A stretch of DNA of 64,000 nucleotides, from positions 1 through 64,000 of the forward strand of contig WHUZ01000054.1 of NCBI GenBank assembly GCA_015179045.1. The letters run 5' to 3'. The notes below the pieces were generated by a model. The model had not been told where the DNA came from. It did not search any database and saw nothing but the letters and a program-made list of their open reading frames with translations. Both the position numbers and the translations under genes were made by a program. The DNA is from Kalaharituber pfeilii. Lineage: Eukaryota > Ascomycota > Pezizomycetes > Pezizales > Pezizaceae. Position 1 is the first letter of the stretch. The number at the start of each line of letters is the position of its first letter. Shown here piece by piece: positions 37,511 to 49,427 of this stretch.

Positions 37511-39335
37511 ATGGGCCGGCCAAAGAAGATTATACTCAGTGAGTCAAACAATCTCCCTTTGCTTCGCCAAACCCCTCTCCACACCCCTTATCCTGTTGCA
37601 TCTACCCTGTCTCCCAAACTCCCCTTCGCTACCACTCCGGCTGCTACTGCTTTACAAAACACTTTTTCCCCCTTGCCAACTGAATCCCGTCAAATAATCT
37701 CTAGCTATATCTAACAACACCTCCGCTCACAACCTGCAACAAAGTAAAGATACGCCTGCTTCAGCACCCTCGACTGCAGAAACCTCTCCGGTGGAAAACA
37801 CAACCAGCGCAGACACACCAGCCGACAATTCCTCCCTGCAAGATGACGCACTGGACACATCGAAACCAGGTTCGTCTCTTGCCGCTTCTCCGGATGCTGA
37901 TGCGGAAGCGGAAGCAGAAGCAGAAGCAGACGCAGAAGTAGAAACCGTTCCGGAGCCTGCGCCGGTTGTTAAGCGCAAACGCGGTCGGCCACCACGAAAC
38001 CCTGCCGCCGTAGTTGCTACTCCTACGAAAGAATCCACACCCGCGGACGACTCTGAGCCCGGCGGTGGCCCGAGTACACCTATTGCAACACCGTCTACAA
38101 TAAAGAAACGGCGGGGCCGTCCTCCAGTGCGTGGAAGTGTCAAGTCCCGTGGAGGCCCTTCACACGTCACTGCTGTGCCACTCGACAAAGATGGCAACCC
38201 GCAGGAGGTCGAAAATGACGAAATTGTTCTTCCTCCCGACCCAGCCGGCGAGAGCAAAGTCGACATCAATGGAAACCTGAAAGGTGGGCGAGAATACCGG
38301 TGCCGAACATTCACCATAAAGGGCCGCGGCGAGCGTCTGTACATGTTATCCACCGAACCTGCGCGATGCATCGGTTTCAGAGATTCTTACCTCTTCTTTC
38401 AAAAGCACAAACAACTCTTCAAGATCATTATGGATGACGAAGAAAAGTATGACATGATTGCCCGCAACCTCATTCCGCACAGCTACAAGGGGCGCGCCAT
38501 CGGTGTAGTCACAGCGCGCTCTGTATTTCGTGAGTTTGGCGCTAGGATCATCGTCGGTGGACGCAGGATCATCGACGATTACTGGGAAACAAGGGAACGG
38601 GAAGCTGGTGCAATTGAGGGCGAACTTGCAGACCCAGACGACAAGATACCGCCGGGAGGGCTGAAGGAATATAATAGGAACCAATATGTTGCCTGGCATG
38701 GCGCCAGTTCCGTCTACCACACCGGTCAGCCCAGCGTTCCGTTACAAATGCAGAGCGAGCGCCACCAGGGGAGAATGCGGGATAAGATGTTAGGCTTGGC
38801 AGGGTTGAGTGGAGCGAGCCGGAAGCAGACGGTCATAACGGATGAGAATTGGATGCTGGAACACGCGAAGGCGGCGTCAATGTATAATGGTGAGCTTTTG
38901 GCTGACAGGGCAAAGGCCGTGGCAGAGGGGGTATACGAACCTCATACGAACTTGATGTTCTGGCCGAGTGGTACGCAGCCTACGAGGGCTAGATGGGAGA
39001 GGATTGTTGGAGAGACAGTGGAGGATGGAACGGGAGCCGGGACAGGGACGAGTGTAGGGACAAAAAAACTCCCGCGCCTGCCGGCGGGGATGTGCAGTGT
39101 TACGCAGGCCATACGGACTCCCGCGGCGGTACTACCAGCGTATCCGTACTTGAATGGGCCGTATGGGGGCCAAGGGATGAAGGATGTGTCGGAAGAGATG
39201 CTGGAGGTACTCAGGACGGAGTTTGGTGATGATATGGTGAGCAGAGTTAGGGAGCAGGCGGCGAGGGAGAGGGAGTGGGAGAAGGGATGGAGGAGGGGGG
39301 TGGAGACGGTGAGGGCTGGTGGAGGGGGGAAATAA
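37511..39335 (+). CDS. RSC7: Chromatin remodelling subunit RSC7/Swp82-like
   Basis: Exon 1 37511-37538 (MGRPKKIIL plus one base), intron 37539-37704 (GTGAGT...CTAG, 166 nt), exon 2 37705-39335; 552 aa. Three AT-hook-like motifs occur: GRPKK at the start, KRKRGRPPRNP near residue 105 and KKRRGRPPVRG near 142. An Ala/Glu/Asp repeat (ADAEAEAEAEADAE) lies between. The conserved domain starts near residue 205 (EYRCRTFTIKGRGERLYML, then TEPARCIGFRDSYLFF) and continues through LIPHSYKGR, VTARSVFREFGARI and DDYWE. Family knowledge: this is the Rsc7/Swp82 (CRC subunit) domain of the RSC and SWI/SNF ATP-dependent remodelling complexes in the nucleus. Rsc7 and Swp82 share the domain, so the choice of symbol is by family, not proven orthology. 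Confidence 0.93.
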
Positions 39336-39811
39336 GGGAGAGAGAAGAGGGGAGAAGAGGGATATGTAGATGACGTGTAATGAAGATATCCATGGTTGAA
39401 GTCGGGAGGAGGAACATGTCACAGTATGTTTTTGTTGATTTCTTATTGGCTCTCATAAGAGATCTTAACTATTTAGTATTTTTTCTTTTTTTTTTTCCAA
39501 CGAAAAAAAACTGTACTTCAACTAGACTACACTTTCATTCACAAAGGGCCTTGCAATGCATTGAAGGCGGAAAGATATACATATACGTGATATATACGAA
39601 CATATTATGCACCTTAAATATATCAAACTCCTAGCATAACATCAGGAAGTTTTCTAACGTTTTTATGGAGAGAGGAGAGTTTATTGTGCTCGCTCGATTA
39701 GCTTCGGGAGCTCTGCTACATACTACTGCTATCTACATTTTTCTGGCGCGATACGCCCCCTTTTTATATTCTCGCTCCTTCAGCCTTCAGCCTCCGTTCA
39801 TTTTTAGCAAC

Positions 39812-39907
39812 TTGAATTTTAGCCCTGCGAGGAAAGTTGAATTTTAGCCCTGTGAGGAAAGTTGAATTTTAGCCCTATGAGGAAAGTTGAATTTTGACCC
39901 TATGAGG
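39812..39907. repeat. 25-bp tandem repeat, about 3.8 copies
   Basis: Unit TTGAATTTTAGCCCTGYGAG plus GAAAG, with single-base differences between copies; the last copy is partial. Confidence 0.92.
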
Positions 39908-40610
39908 TTTAGCTCATTGACCGGGGGTGAGAGGCTACATTCTTACAAGTTTTACTTTATTTACTGAAGCAATTCGGAGCAGCAACGTGCGAGTGGGAGT
40001 AGGAAACGATCATCGCAAACAAGCACAACACGTTCGCAAACATACATAGTTGAAATGGTTTTGTGTGGCTTGTTTCACTACTGTTTAGGGAAACAGGGAG
40101 GTTTGCTTGCTTAGACAAGGAGGGTCCAGAATGCTGAACGCGAACCCCTTTCCAGCGCCCGTAAGAGGCATGCCAATATAACCTGTCAGGGGGAATGGAG
40201 AGATGAGTGGAATCGTTGTGGTTTTTTCAACATAACTACTGCTAGTGGAGCCGCTGGATCGGGAATGTGCCCTTTTACACGCTGGTGGCTGCTGCTGCTG
40301 TTGTAGATAGTGGTCATTTTCTCAATGTGTGGCCTGTTGGAAACGGATATGAGTGTGTTTCTCGTATATGAGGCTGTGGAATACTGGGAGGAAGGCATCC
40401 GAGAAGGGCGTGCGTACAGCAGGTCCGTGGCCATCTTATTTTAGAGAGGTTTTGTTCAAGTACTGTATGCTGATAACAGTACTTGGTTCCATATCCTGGC
40501 ATCTGTTGAGGGTAATTTATAAGTAGATCTTGTTGCAAACCAACAATAATAATACTAATATACCTATTTGTTGTTACACCTTTTTTCTTTCTTTTTTTGG
40601 TTGAGGGGGC

Positions 40611-40979
40611 GAAAAAAAAAAAAAAAAAAAAAAAAAAAGAAGCATATCAGGGATCTAGAAACGTTTTCATATGTAACTATTGTACTCTACAGGCGGAAAA
40701 AAAAAAAAAAAAATAAAATAAAATAAAAATAAAAAAATAAAAAAATAAAAAAATAATTGCAGAATAGCGAGCATCGCAAGGGGAATATTTTTCACGCCCA
40801 GGAAGCAGGCAGGCAGACAGGCAGGCAGGTCGCTGAGTAAAATTTGTGGGGGCTAAACTTACAAAAAATATCAAACAGAGTAAAACGAAAACGAAAAAAA
40901 CGAAGGGGGAAAAAATAAAAATAAAAAGGAAAGCACCCTAAAAGCTAATCCTATTCCCATATACCATGTAAATAATCTT

Positions 40980-41018
<39 letters not shown>
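40611..41018. repeat. Cluster of poly-A tracts
   Basis: Three long A-runs (about 28, 17 and 30 bases), with AAATAAA-type repeats between them. Confidence 0.85.
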
Positions 41019-41025
<7 letters not shown>

Positions 41026-41289
41026 GCGCCCCCACTCGCCTCCCAAAACATTAGCTGAAAAAAGAAGAAAGACGCTGAACCCAACTGTATAATATTCGCC
41101 GGTAATATAAAGTATAGGTAAAAAATAACCCCCCCCCCCGCTCAGTGAAACTCAGTATTATAAGCCGCAGAGAGTTGTATACAGCTCTATGCACCAGACC
41201 ATTCTTTCATCTGAAATTACTTCCCTCCTTTCTTGTGCCTTGTGAAATAAAAGTGAAAAGGGATATTTATGTGGCAAAATCTGTCACTG

Positions 41290-43524
41290 TCATGGACGGT
41301 GCTCTGCCCAGTTGTTTGCCATCTCCTCAATTTTGGCTAATAGATTGCTGTTTCGGTCACGTGATCAGTAAATGAATAACAATCGCAATCACACACGGTG
41401 GGAACTTACTCAACGTGATACATTCCCCGCGTAGCCTGGGTTTCCGATCCAATGAGATCAAGAGCATCTTGCATTACCCGTCCATGTGATTCATAGTGGG
41501 CCTCCACCTGCCTCCGTCCAACCAGGGTATCCGCTTCAAAAATCTTAAGTTTGCAATTTGGCACCGAACATATCCACACTCCGCCCGGCCTGTCGCTCGA
41601 TGTCGGGGGGAGATGGCCAACCTTGATTGGTGGCTTTCCCGTGCCCGGGCGCAGTTCCGGCCACGTTTTCCTCGATTCGACTGATGGCGACTGGGACGTT
41701 CGAGCCTGTGCATGTAGAGATCTGTACCGCTTCGTTAGTCGCTCCGCTGTGCTGCCTTCTTCCTCAGCTTCCCGTTTGATTCTGGATTTGCTTGGTATAA
41801 TCATGTCATCCTCGTAGTCACAATCGACCATTTCCTCATCCTCGTCTACCTTGCCATCGCTGTGACCTGTGAGAGGGCTTGGGACTTCTACAGGTATGTC
41901 GGAGGCACGTGGCCGAAGTACTGACTTTCCTTTTGATGACCGTGTTGACTTTACATCTTCCTGCTCCACCTCGCTCTCTTCCTCCTCCTGCTCCTCCTCG
42001 TCCTCCTCCTCCTCGTCCTCCTCCTCCCCCTCCTCTTCTGAGTTCATTATGACTGCATTATCATAGTACAAGGAAGGTGATTTCTCCTTGACGACCGACG
42101 GCGATGGGGTTGTGAATGCCGGGGTCTCCATTTGCTTGTCTACTACTTCAACTCCCGCCGCAAAGCGTTCCACCAGTTTGTGGTTGATCGCCACCGTGTA
42201 TCGCTTGTTCCGCAGCTTGGTACTGCGTAGTTCTGAGAGTGCTCTCGTCTTGTTCCAGGGGTATCGCTGACTCTGTACCATCAATGCCACTAAATCATGT
42301 GCCCGCGCGCATAGAACATCCTTTGCTATGGACTTATCCTTAAACTCATATGTCTCAAAGGTGATATCCAAAAGCTTATTCCTGTCAATAACTGCAGGAT
42401 TTAAACCGCTCCTAATCGCCCATGCCTCGAGGCTAGTGAACAAAACAGGCGACTTTGAATTGGCGCGAATATTTCGGGGAAGGGATATTGGATTGGATAT
42501 CATAATAGGAGTGGGAGAAATCTGAGAGTTCGAAGACTCTGAAACCGACGATTTCACGTGGATTTGGGAATCTGGCGGGGGACTCAATTTTTCGGCACCG
42601 GCATGGGTTGAGGATGCCAACGCACTGCGACGTTTCTGTATACGTTGTATCTCCTCAACAGAATCCTAGAGAAGGTAAGCGTGAGCAATGTGCTTGCCTC
42701 TAGGACTAGCAGGCTGACCTTATATCTTGAAAACATTTCTGTGTGAAGCGGTGTCCTGGCCCAATTCTCAACCTCGTCATCATTGACAAGCATCTTGAGA
42801 ATCAACCAGTCATGATGCTTATGGAACAAGGCTTCAACATCCTTTGCAGTTGGCCACTCTGGATATGCTTGCGAAAACTAGAACTGCATTAGAGTTGCCT
42901 TACTTGTGCCCAAAAGATCCAGTATATGGTCCCAGCAGCATACCTCGATGTATAACTCGTGCACATTACCCTTTAACTTTTTGCCCTTGCCCTTGAATAT
43001 TAAAGGTGTATATTTCTCTTCCACAAATAGCCATATTTTCGTCTTTTCCACCATCTGATCGAAAATTGCCTTGTATTCCTTTGCTGGGGAGAGCGCATAC
43101 CATCCCGCATTCCCCAAAACCCAGATCACGATCCTCCCGTCGTGCTTGATTTCAAGACTATAAGTATAGACCTTATTTATGATAATCTCCTCGCTGTATA
43201 TTTTTGTCAACGCCGCGAGCGCTAACGCAAAGAATGAGCATCCAGGCTGCGACTGAAGGGAATCAAATCAAGGAGAAGGAAAAAGGTTGGTTTCGGGATG
43301 GGTATGGGTTACCGACCTAGGGATTCCTGATCCTTCTTGAGCTTTCCTAACCGTCCCTTGACACGAAAAGGGCCGTGGAGGTGGACGTCGAAGAGATCAA
43401 CGAGCTTGCCGGATTGCTCCCGGCGGTGTTGGTGACTGACGGTGGCATCCTTGAGCTCCAGCAGTGGCCATTCGTCATCATCCAGCGTCTCGTCGATGTG
43501 CCGTAGGGCGACGGTTTCGAACAT
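41290..43524 (-). CDS. RFTS-domain protein with C-terminal Zn-finger-like motif
   Basis: Modelled as five exons: 43524-43313, 43193-42944, 42877-42719, 42665-41410, 41347-41290; 644 aa. Exons 1-3 read TLDDDEWPLLELKDATV, LVDLFDVHLHGPFRVKGRL, IVIWVLGNAGWYALSP and EYKAIFDQM. This matches the DNMT1-type replication-foci (RFTS) domain found in fungal proteins, as remembered. The middle is acidic (long Glu run about residues 417-445). Near residues 573-600 CSVPNC...HYESHG fits a C2H2-type finger (C-x4-C, H-x3-H). The final 58-nt exon ends NNWAEHRP. No methyltransferase domain is present. Likely a nuclear chromatin protein; partner and role unknown. The first junction is ambiguous: GTAACC donor with TACAG acceptor keeps frame, but other acceptors nearby are possible. 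It is divergent from VPS38. Confidence 0.85.
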
Positions 43525-44473
43525 TAGATGGAGACCTCAATGTCGCGCTGGTGTATGGGAGCTTGTGTGGGGGAGCGTGCTGATAATTGCAACCAATGCG
43601 AATTGCGGACTCCGGCCTGAGTGCCAGTGAGGGAGTCTATGATCAAGATGGGTGCGAGGAGAGGATGCCGGGGCGAGAGGTGGGGGTGGGGGTGGGCGGG
43701 CGGGGTGAACTGCTGACGACGGGGCTGGCTGTAAACGCGTTCTATGTCATGCGTTCGCTCACGGAGAATGCGTGGGAGTGCTGTGGAGTGCTTACTTACT
43801 TTACTTTACTTTACGCCCTTGCCGGCCGCAAGCAGAATTCATCCTCGAAGCGAGACTAGCCGCCGCCGGTAACCCTAGCGCCGTGCAGAGGCTGGGGGTC
43901 CGCATTCGGCTTACTCATCCGCCGCAGCGCGGGGCCATAGGCACGGGACTGCGGACATAATGCGGAGTGAACGCATACGTGCGACGCGCAATTGCTGATG
44001 CCGATGCCGATGCCGATGCCGATGCCGATGCCGGTGCCGGTGCTGGCGCTGGGGCCTTGGATCGTTCACGTTAACCCTGAGCCGCCCCGGCATCGGCATC
44101 GTGTCGCCGTCAACGCGGCGCGTAGTGGTAGTCCCGCGCCCAGCGACAGCCGCGGCATGCAGCCAGGCGGGCAGGCAGGCAGGCAGGCATACGCACACGT
44201 CCTCGTGCCCGTATGCACCTGGGCCTAGCTGCATCAGCGCATCTGCCAAACGCGCAATCTGGCAAGAGCCCGCCGTTCATTCCATTGCCAGCATTCAATG
44301 CAGCCCTTGCATCGCCAGCCATCAGACTAGCCTACGCCTCGCAGTCATATGACGTTGGCGATACGACCCCCTTCCAGACTCAAGCCTGCCCCCTTCCCAA
44401 GCTGCAAAAGATACCATCCGCCTCAGCTCAACATCCCCCCCCCCCAAATACATAGCTCGTTCCAATTAAAGCC
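43525..44473. promoter_or_regulatory. Divergent promoter region, RFTS gene / VPS38
   Basis: About 950 bp between two start codons pointing outward. GC-rich, with a (GATGCC)n run (43996-44035), a GGCA repeat (44164-44190) and a C11 run (44435-44445). Frames here are repeat-derived. No specific factor site identified. Confidence 0.5.
43996..44035. repeat. (GATGCC)n microsatellite
   Basis: Six or more copies of GATGCC, then GGTGCC variants. Confidence 0.88.
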
Positions 44474-46589
44474 ATGCCTCCAGAAAGCGCCGATGCGGCA
44501 CCCGAGCTGCCTCCGCTTAGGAAAAAGGCCAGAGAGCGGCCGCTGCTGTCGCCTTGGGTGAGCACCCATACTTTACCTCTCATCCAAAGTTGGGGGATAC
44601 TAACCCTTGCGAAGGGCAGGAAGCTTCGGCATCTCAATGGCATCGCCATCCGCAATATCAGCGAAAAGCCTGTGGCTCGGCCGCGGGGCAGATCTAACGA
44701 CGATGCATCAATTGCCGCAAGCTGGAGATCGCCATCACAAATCTTGTCGAGTAAAGAGGAAGCTGCTCTCACCCATTCCAAGTCTTCCAGTGACCTTCAC
44801 TTTGCCGCAATGGCCCAGCAGCATGCCGCTACGCCTAGCAACACCATGAAGGGGAGGCGGAGAAGAAGCACCTGGCTGGACCTTGATGATCCGCTAGCTC
44901 TACAAAAGATGTTCGAGGAAGCCCCCACTACAAGGCTTCCAGACACCTTTTTCACCCTCCACCATGCGTCTCTGGGAGGTATATTCTCACGCTATATTAC
45001 CTTCCGCTCTCCCATGGCTGACGCAAATAGAAAATCCAATCTATATCAGTGAAATTGTTTCCAAATCAAATGTGGGTGATTTGTCTTCTGCGTGACTGGT
45101 CAAATATTAATTGGAAGGCAGCATCCAAACTTCCGGCCCTTCTATTTGACAGACTGCGGACGAGCGATTTCATGGCTAGATTCTGTGACAGTCAAAGTTT
45201 GGGTGAATACTAGTAAAGAGGATCGATTCAAGCTTCTGCTGGAGCTGGAGCTTTCGTTGCAGGCACTCCAGTTCATCGGGACAAGCGTAAGTGATAGCTA
45301 GCAGCTCACACGCTGACTTGGCGCTAACATTATATAGCTTGAGAATTTCCGACACCCTTTCCCACAAAATTGTGTTGTCTTTTCACTAACCGACGGGGTA
45401 TACACCCTGCTCACTGACATGCCCATCACTGCCAGCCTGCATGACCCTGTGCAATATAAAACGAAGTCACATGAAGAGCTCAAGGTAAGCAGCTGCGCCG
45501 GACTGCACATCACGGAATTAACATGGGCTACAGGATACCTCATCTTATGACTCCCTGATGAAACTTAAGACCTTGGAGGAGTGTATTTGGGACGCAGAGT
45601 TTACCCGCGAGAAACTTTCCAGAAATATAGAAAATACCTTGAACAGGGAGAAAGACACGATACATACTGTGAGAAGAGTAGGACAGGCCAAAGACGACCT
45701 TCACCGAATCAAAGCATATCTTTCCCTGGAGAAGGAACGATTAGAAGTTGCCATTAAGCAACGTGATAGACTGAGAAAGAGTTTGAGTGCACGGAAATTA
45801 GAGGTAGAAAAGGCTTCTGAGCAACGCAAAAATACTGAACGGTATCTAGTGGAGGCTAGAATAAAGTTGGCCGAGTGTAGGGAGATGTTGAAGACAGCAG
45901 ACGAAGGAATCACTGGACAGCAACGTCGAATTATCACCGAACTGCAACAAATATACCCAATAGAGTCGGTTTGTAGCCACAATCCTCTCATATGATTTGA
46001 ATTTACTGATAGCTGCGGTAGATTCCCGATAAACCATTGGCATTTACTATATGTGGGCTTTATCTTCCGAACACTGAGTACGAAGATCAGAGCGATGAGA
46101 CAATTGCTGCAGCTCTAGGCTACACCGCTCATCTAGTCTATCTATTGTCATTCTACCTCAGGGTGTACTTACGGTATCCGATTCAGCCAATGGGGAGCAA
46201 TTCTTTCATTCGAGATCCCATTAGCATCATACAGGGTTCACGAACGTACGTAGAAGTGAAGACAATTTCTGATGCAACAATTGCTGATGATGATCTAGAT
46301 TTCCTTTATATCCCAAGGGTCAGGTTTCATATAGATTCGAATATGCTGTTTTCTTACTAAATAAAGACATTGAGATGGTATGTCAGCAGATGGAAGGCTT
46401 GCCCTAAAAAAATTTCACTAATTCTTAACACGGCAGCTGCTGAGTTCACAATCTATTGCGGTGATGGACCTGCGGAATACGCTGCCAAACCTGAAATATC
46501 TATTCTACGTGATTACAAGCTCAGGGAAAACACCCATGTCAGTGAACCACACCCAAATGTTGCTGGTTCCCCGACTGATATGTGACTAG
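44474..46589 (+). CDS. VPS38: VPS38/UVRAG-like PI3-kinase complex II subunit
   Basis: Nine exons: 44474-44557, 44615-44978, 45031-45071, 45122-45286, 45338-45484, 45534-45968, 46022-46245, 46299-46377, 46437-46589; 563 aa. The N-terminal part has RKLRHLNGIAIRNIS and, from spliced exons 2-4, ENPIYISEIVSKSNHPNFRP, a C2-like region as in UVRAG. Exon 6 is a coiled coil (about residues 268-412). Exons 7-9 form the C-terminal lobe: AFTICGLYLPN, TFPLYPKGQVSYRFEYAVFL, LNKDIEM, and DLRNTLPNLKYLFYV. Family knowledge: Vps38 joins Vps34, Vps15 and Vps30 on endosomes for vacuolar sorting. All phases fit. The first intron (44558-44614) is stop-free and a multiple of three; it has a TACTAAC branch, so I call it an intron. 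The last 15 residues lack similarity, and the true end may extend downstream. Confidence 0.92.
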
Positions 46590-47197
46590 ACCTGATCGTG
46601 AATGGCCAATTGCCCCATTCCGGTTTCTCAAGAATAGGACTCCCAGGGAGCAGCAGCAACAATCTAACAATGGCAAGCTCACGACTGGTATTGCAAACAA
46701 GCAGCCTGTATCTGTATCAACAAGCTCAGTTTCTACAATCGGCGATTTCACCTATCCTAGACTTCATCGAGAAAGGAGCTTGATTGGGCTTCAAAGCTAG
46801 CAATTCTGAAAGGGCCCACAGCTGAATTCAGTCGTCTCTCGAGGAAGCTTCTGATTGATGGTGGAAGACTTGCTCCCGAGATTATCTTGGCGCGGGATAA
46901 TCTCGTTAAAGGTTACGGAGCCCGAGATACCCTGATAGCAGTCGACCACCATGAAGAGGGGTGATCAACCCTTACAATAACGTAAAGGGATGCGGTACGG
47001 GGTTTATCTACGAGTAGACGGTTGAATGAGAAACATGGTGAATTGTTTGGAAAATTGAACAAGCTATGCTACATATCTAATGGAGATGTGTCTGTTAGAG
47101 GTAAGGCACATATAGGAATTTTTGTACTGGTTTAATAAGCTATACTGTTGTTTGCCTTTTGATGGTGCAGCGGACTCCTTTGAAGCTCACGTTATGT
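46590..47197. other. Downstream of VPS38; possible extra coding end
   Basis: A stop-free frame from about 46582 to 46800 reads as Gln/Asn/Ser-rich protein (includes EQQQQSNNGKL). It could be a further VPS38 exon, but I find no donor in the right phase. The rest shows no gene. Confidence 0.4.
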
Positions 47198-48554
47198 TTA
47201 CGCAGTCCGGCGCCATGCTTGCTGAAGACCAATCAGACCGGCGATGGCACCAAATGTGCCGACACTCAACCGACTCAACGCTCCACGCTCCAATGAGCAA
47301 TGCACCTATACAATGGATCATTAGCATTCTAACACATGTCTGTTATTCTATGCTACGGGGACCTTACCGTCAGTGGCGCATATGCAAGGTTGCTCCACAA
47401 CTGCCTCAACCATACGCTCCTCTTACTATCGCTGTTCAAAACACTCACAACATCGTACCACTTTACTTCCTCCCCCTCGCCAGTATCCTCGGCCTTCTGT
47501 TTGCCTTTAGCGCTCAAATCTCTGTCCCTTTTCAATCGCCAGAACTCCAAAACCACATGAGCCATCCAGAACCGACTGCTCCATAGCCAGTAGTTACTTT
47601 GTCTTCGCTTGCCAACAGGCAGAACTTTATGTTGGCCTAAGTACGCCAGATTTTCCAGTATTTGGTACAAGGTATTGGCGGCAATTTGCAAATATGTAAT
47701 TTTGCGCAGCGTGGCATCCTTGGGTGGGTCCTGGACCGTTGCTACGAGCCACTCATACATGCCAAATAAACCCCAGAGACGCATGAAGATGCGTACATCG
47801 GAGATGAGTGATGCAAGGGCTTTAAGGCGAGCGGAAACTGCAACGAGCCGAGACGCCTCAGGGCGGCGGGGTAGGACAATGTAACCTAATAAACCGACGG
47901 GGACCACTCTGACCTTTTCAGGATTACGAGAGTGAGCAAGCGCACGATAGGAAGCGAGTTTATCAAATTGAGCGGTGAGCACGGTGAGGGAAGAGGAGAT
48001 TGTCATGAGCACACGGTCGGTACCTGTGGCTGAGGACATCAATCTACAGATGCTATGGTTAGCATGAGGATGCAAAGTCGGAGGGACTAAGTGTTGATGA
48101 CGCACTTGTTTATGCGAGAGACGAAAATATTAGTTTTCGTCAGACATTTTGGAAGCTGTTGCCTTAGCTCCTTTGTGAGTTCCTTTGACTTAGAGGGCAC
48201 GGATTTAGGCGCTATTGATGCTGCTGCTTGCTCCACTGAAGGAGTAGGCGGTAAAGGTGGTGCACCGATAGCTGTCTCCTTTGCCTGCGGAGCAGGCGAG
48301 GCAGGTTCCGGCTTGCTCTCTTCACTCTTCACTGGCTTCTCGACCTCTTCAGCTTCCTCTACCACTTCATTTTCTTTGGCTGACTCCACGACTACAACTT
48401 CACTCGAACTTGTTGAGGACTGCGAGCCGTCATTGGAACCGGCGGAGGAGGGACGGATGGGTTCGGCAGCGGTGGAAACGGGAACTGGTGGGGTCGTGGT
48501 GTTGTCCGATTGTGAAGGTGCAGGCTCGAGTGTCTCTGGTGCTGGCGACGACAT
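47198..48554 (-). CDS. PEX11-family peroxisomal membrane protein
   Basis: Three exons: 48554-48106, 48043-47368, 47305-47198; 410 aa. Introns are 62 nt each, with GCTAAC or CTAAT branches. The first about 140 residues are Ser/Pro/Glu-rich and disordered. The conserved part begins near SRINKLMSSATGTDRVLM and contains YWLWSSRFWMAHVVLEF. It ends in SLERGALSRLSVGTFGAIAG LIGL and WRRTA, supplied by the third exon. The layout, with LASYRALAH near the start and a C-terminal hydrophobic segment, fits the Pex11 family, probably the Pex11C/gamma type. Family knowledge: Pex11 proteins remodel and elongate the peroxisome membrane before fission. The long acidic N-terminal extension is unusual for Pex11. 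It is divergent from ALB1. Confidence 0.85.
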
Positions 48555-49427
48555 TGTAGTGTATTGTATAAGCTTAGCGTGATTGATTTGGAGTTGGAGT
48601 AGTTAGTTCTTGACGTCTGAGCTTTATACTATGAAGATCTCAAACAGTCTCTTTGGTTGAGCCTAGATTTTTTCTAACGGCTAGCGAATTTAGCTAAGCT
48701 GTTAGCGACGGAAGCGTAGCGAAAATAGAAGAAAAGTAAATGTCAAGATATCCAGATACCTGGGACTCATATAACGCTGAAGACCGAAAATAATAGTCTG
48801 GGCACGAGAACAGGACTTATAGAGAGGATCGCAACTCTAAAAGAATTAAAGGTCCGGTTCTGCAAGATTCCACAAGTTACCCTTGGTTCTTTTTGTGGGG
48901 CTTTGGGACGGGGTGTTCGGGGGGCAGCATGGCATTGCGCTCGTGGAGTGTAGTGGGAGCCGAGGTACAACGTATCTCGAATAGCGATGCTCAGCTTTGG
49001 TTGTGTGCGGTGACGCATTGGCGGAGAGAAATTGAGCCAAGGGGGGCGGGGAATTCCCACGCGAGTAACCAGTCATGTTCCTTTGCCATACTAGTAGTCT
49101 GACGTGACTGGGGGGTGGAAGTCTTGGCGACTTGGCGTTCTGGGGAAATTTTAACAGACAATCGATAAGCCAGCTTACTTACCTGTGATTGCCGATTGCA
49201 AGCAACGTCAACGAAGATTCGAAGCTGAGGGGATTTGAAGTGCAGGAAGGAATCAGTCTAATAATTCCAGGGTCCGATTTAGAATTCAATTAAACAGGTG
49301 CAGCGAAGCTGGAGATATAAGGAAACCTTTTGCTCTTGTTTTCTCTCCCAATTACTCCATTATATCCACCGGAACATTCATTACACATCAAATTTCAAAT
49401 CAAAAACAAGATAAACATACAATAAAA
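48555..49427. promoter_or_regulatory. Divergent promoter region, PEX11-like / ALB1
   Basis: About 870 bp between outward-facing start codons; no gene and no clear repeat. The ALB1 side has a CT-rich stretch just before the start. Confidence 0.5.

Larger units (their letters stand above)
39336..41289. other. Spacer between RSC7 and the RFTS gene
   Basis: Both genes end here (converging). Contains a 25-bp tandem repeat (39812-39907), several A-runs (40611-40638, 40696-40712, 40987-41018), an imperfect GGCA repeat (40801-40830) and a C11 run (41129-41139). No gene seen. Confidence 0.55.

Noticed and set aside
37727..38371. 214-codon minus frame over RSC7
   Set aside because: Shadow of the Ala/Glu repeat and AT-hook coding in RSC7.
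47122..47586. 154-codon + frame
   Set aside because: Antisense to PEX11 exons 2-3, which have good splice signals and family match.
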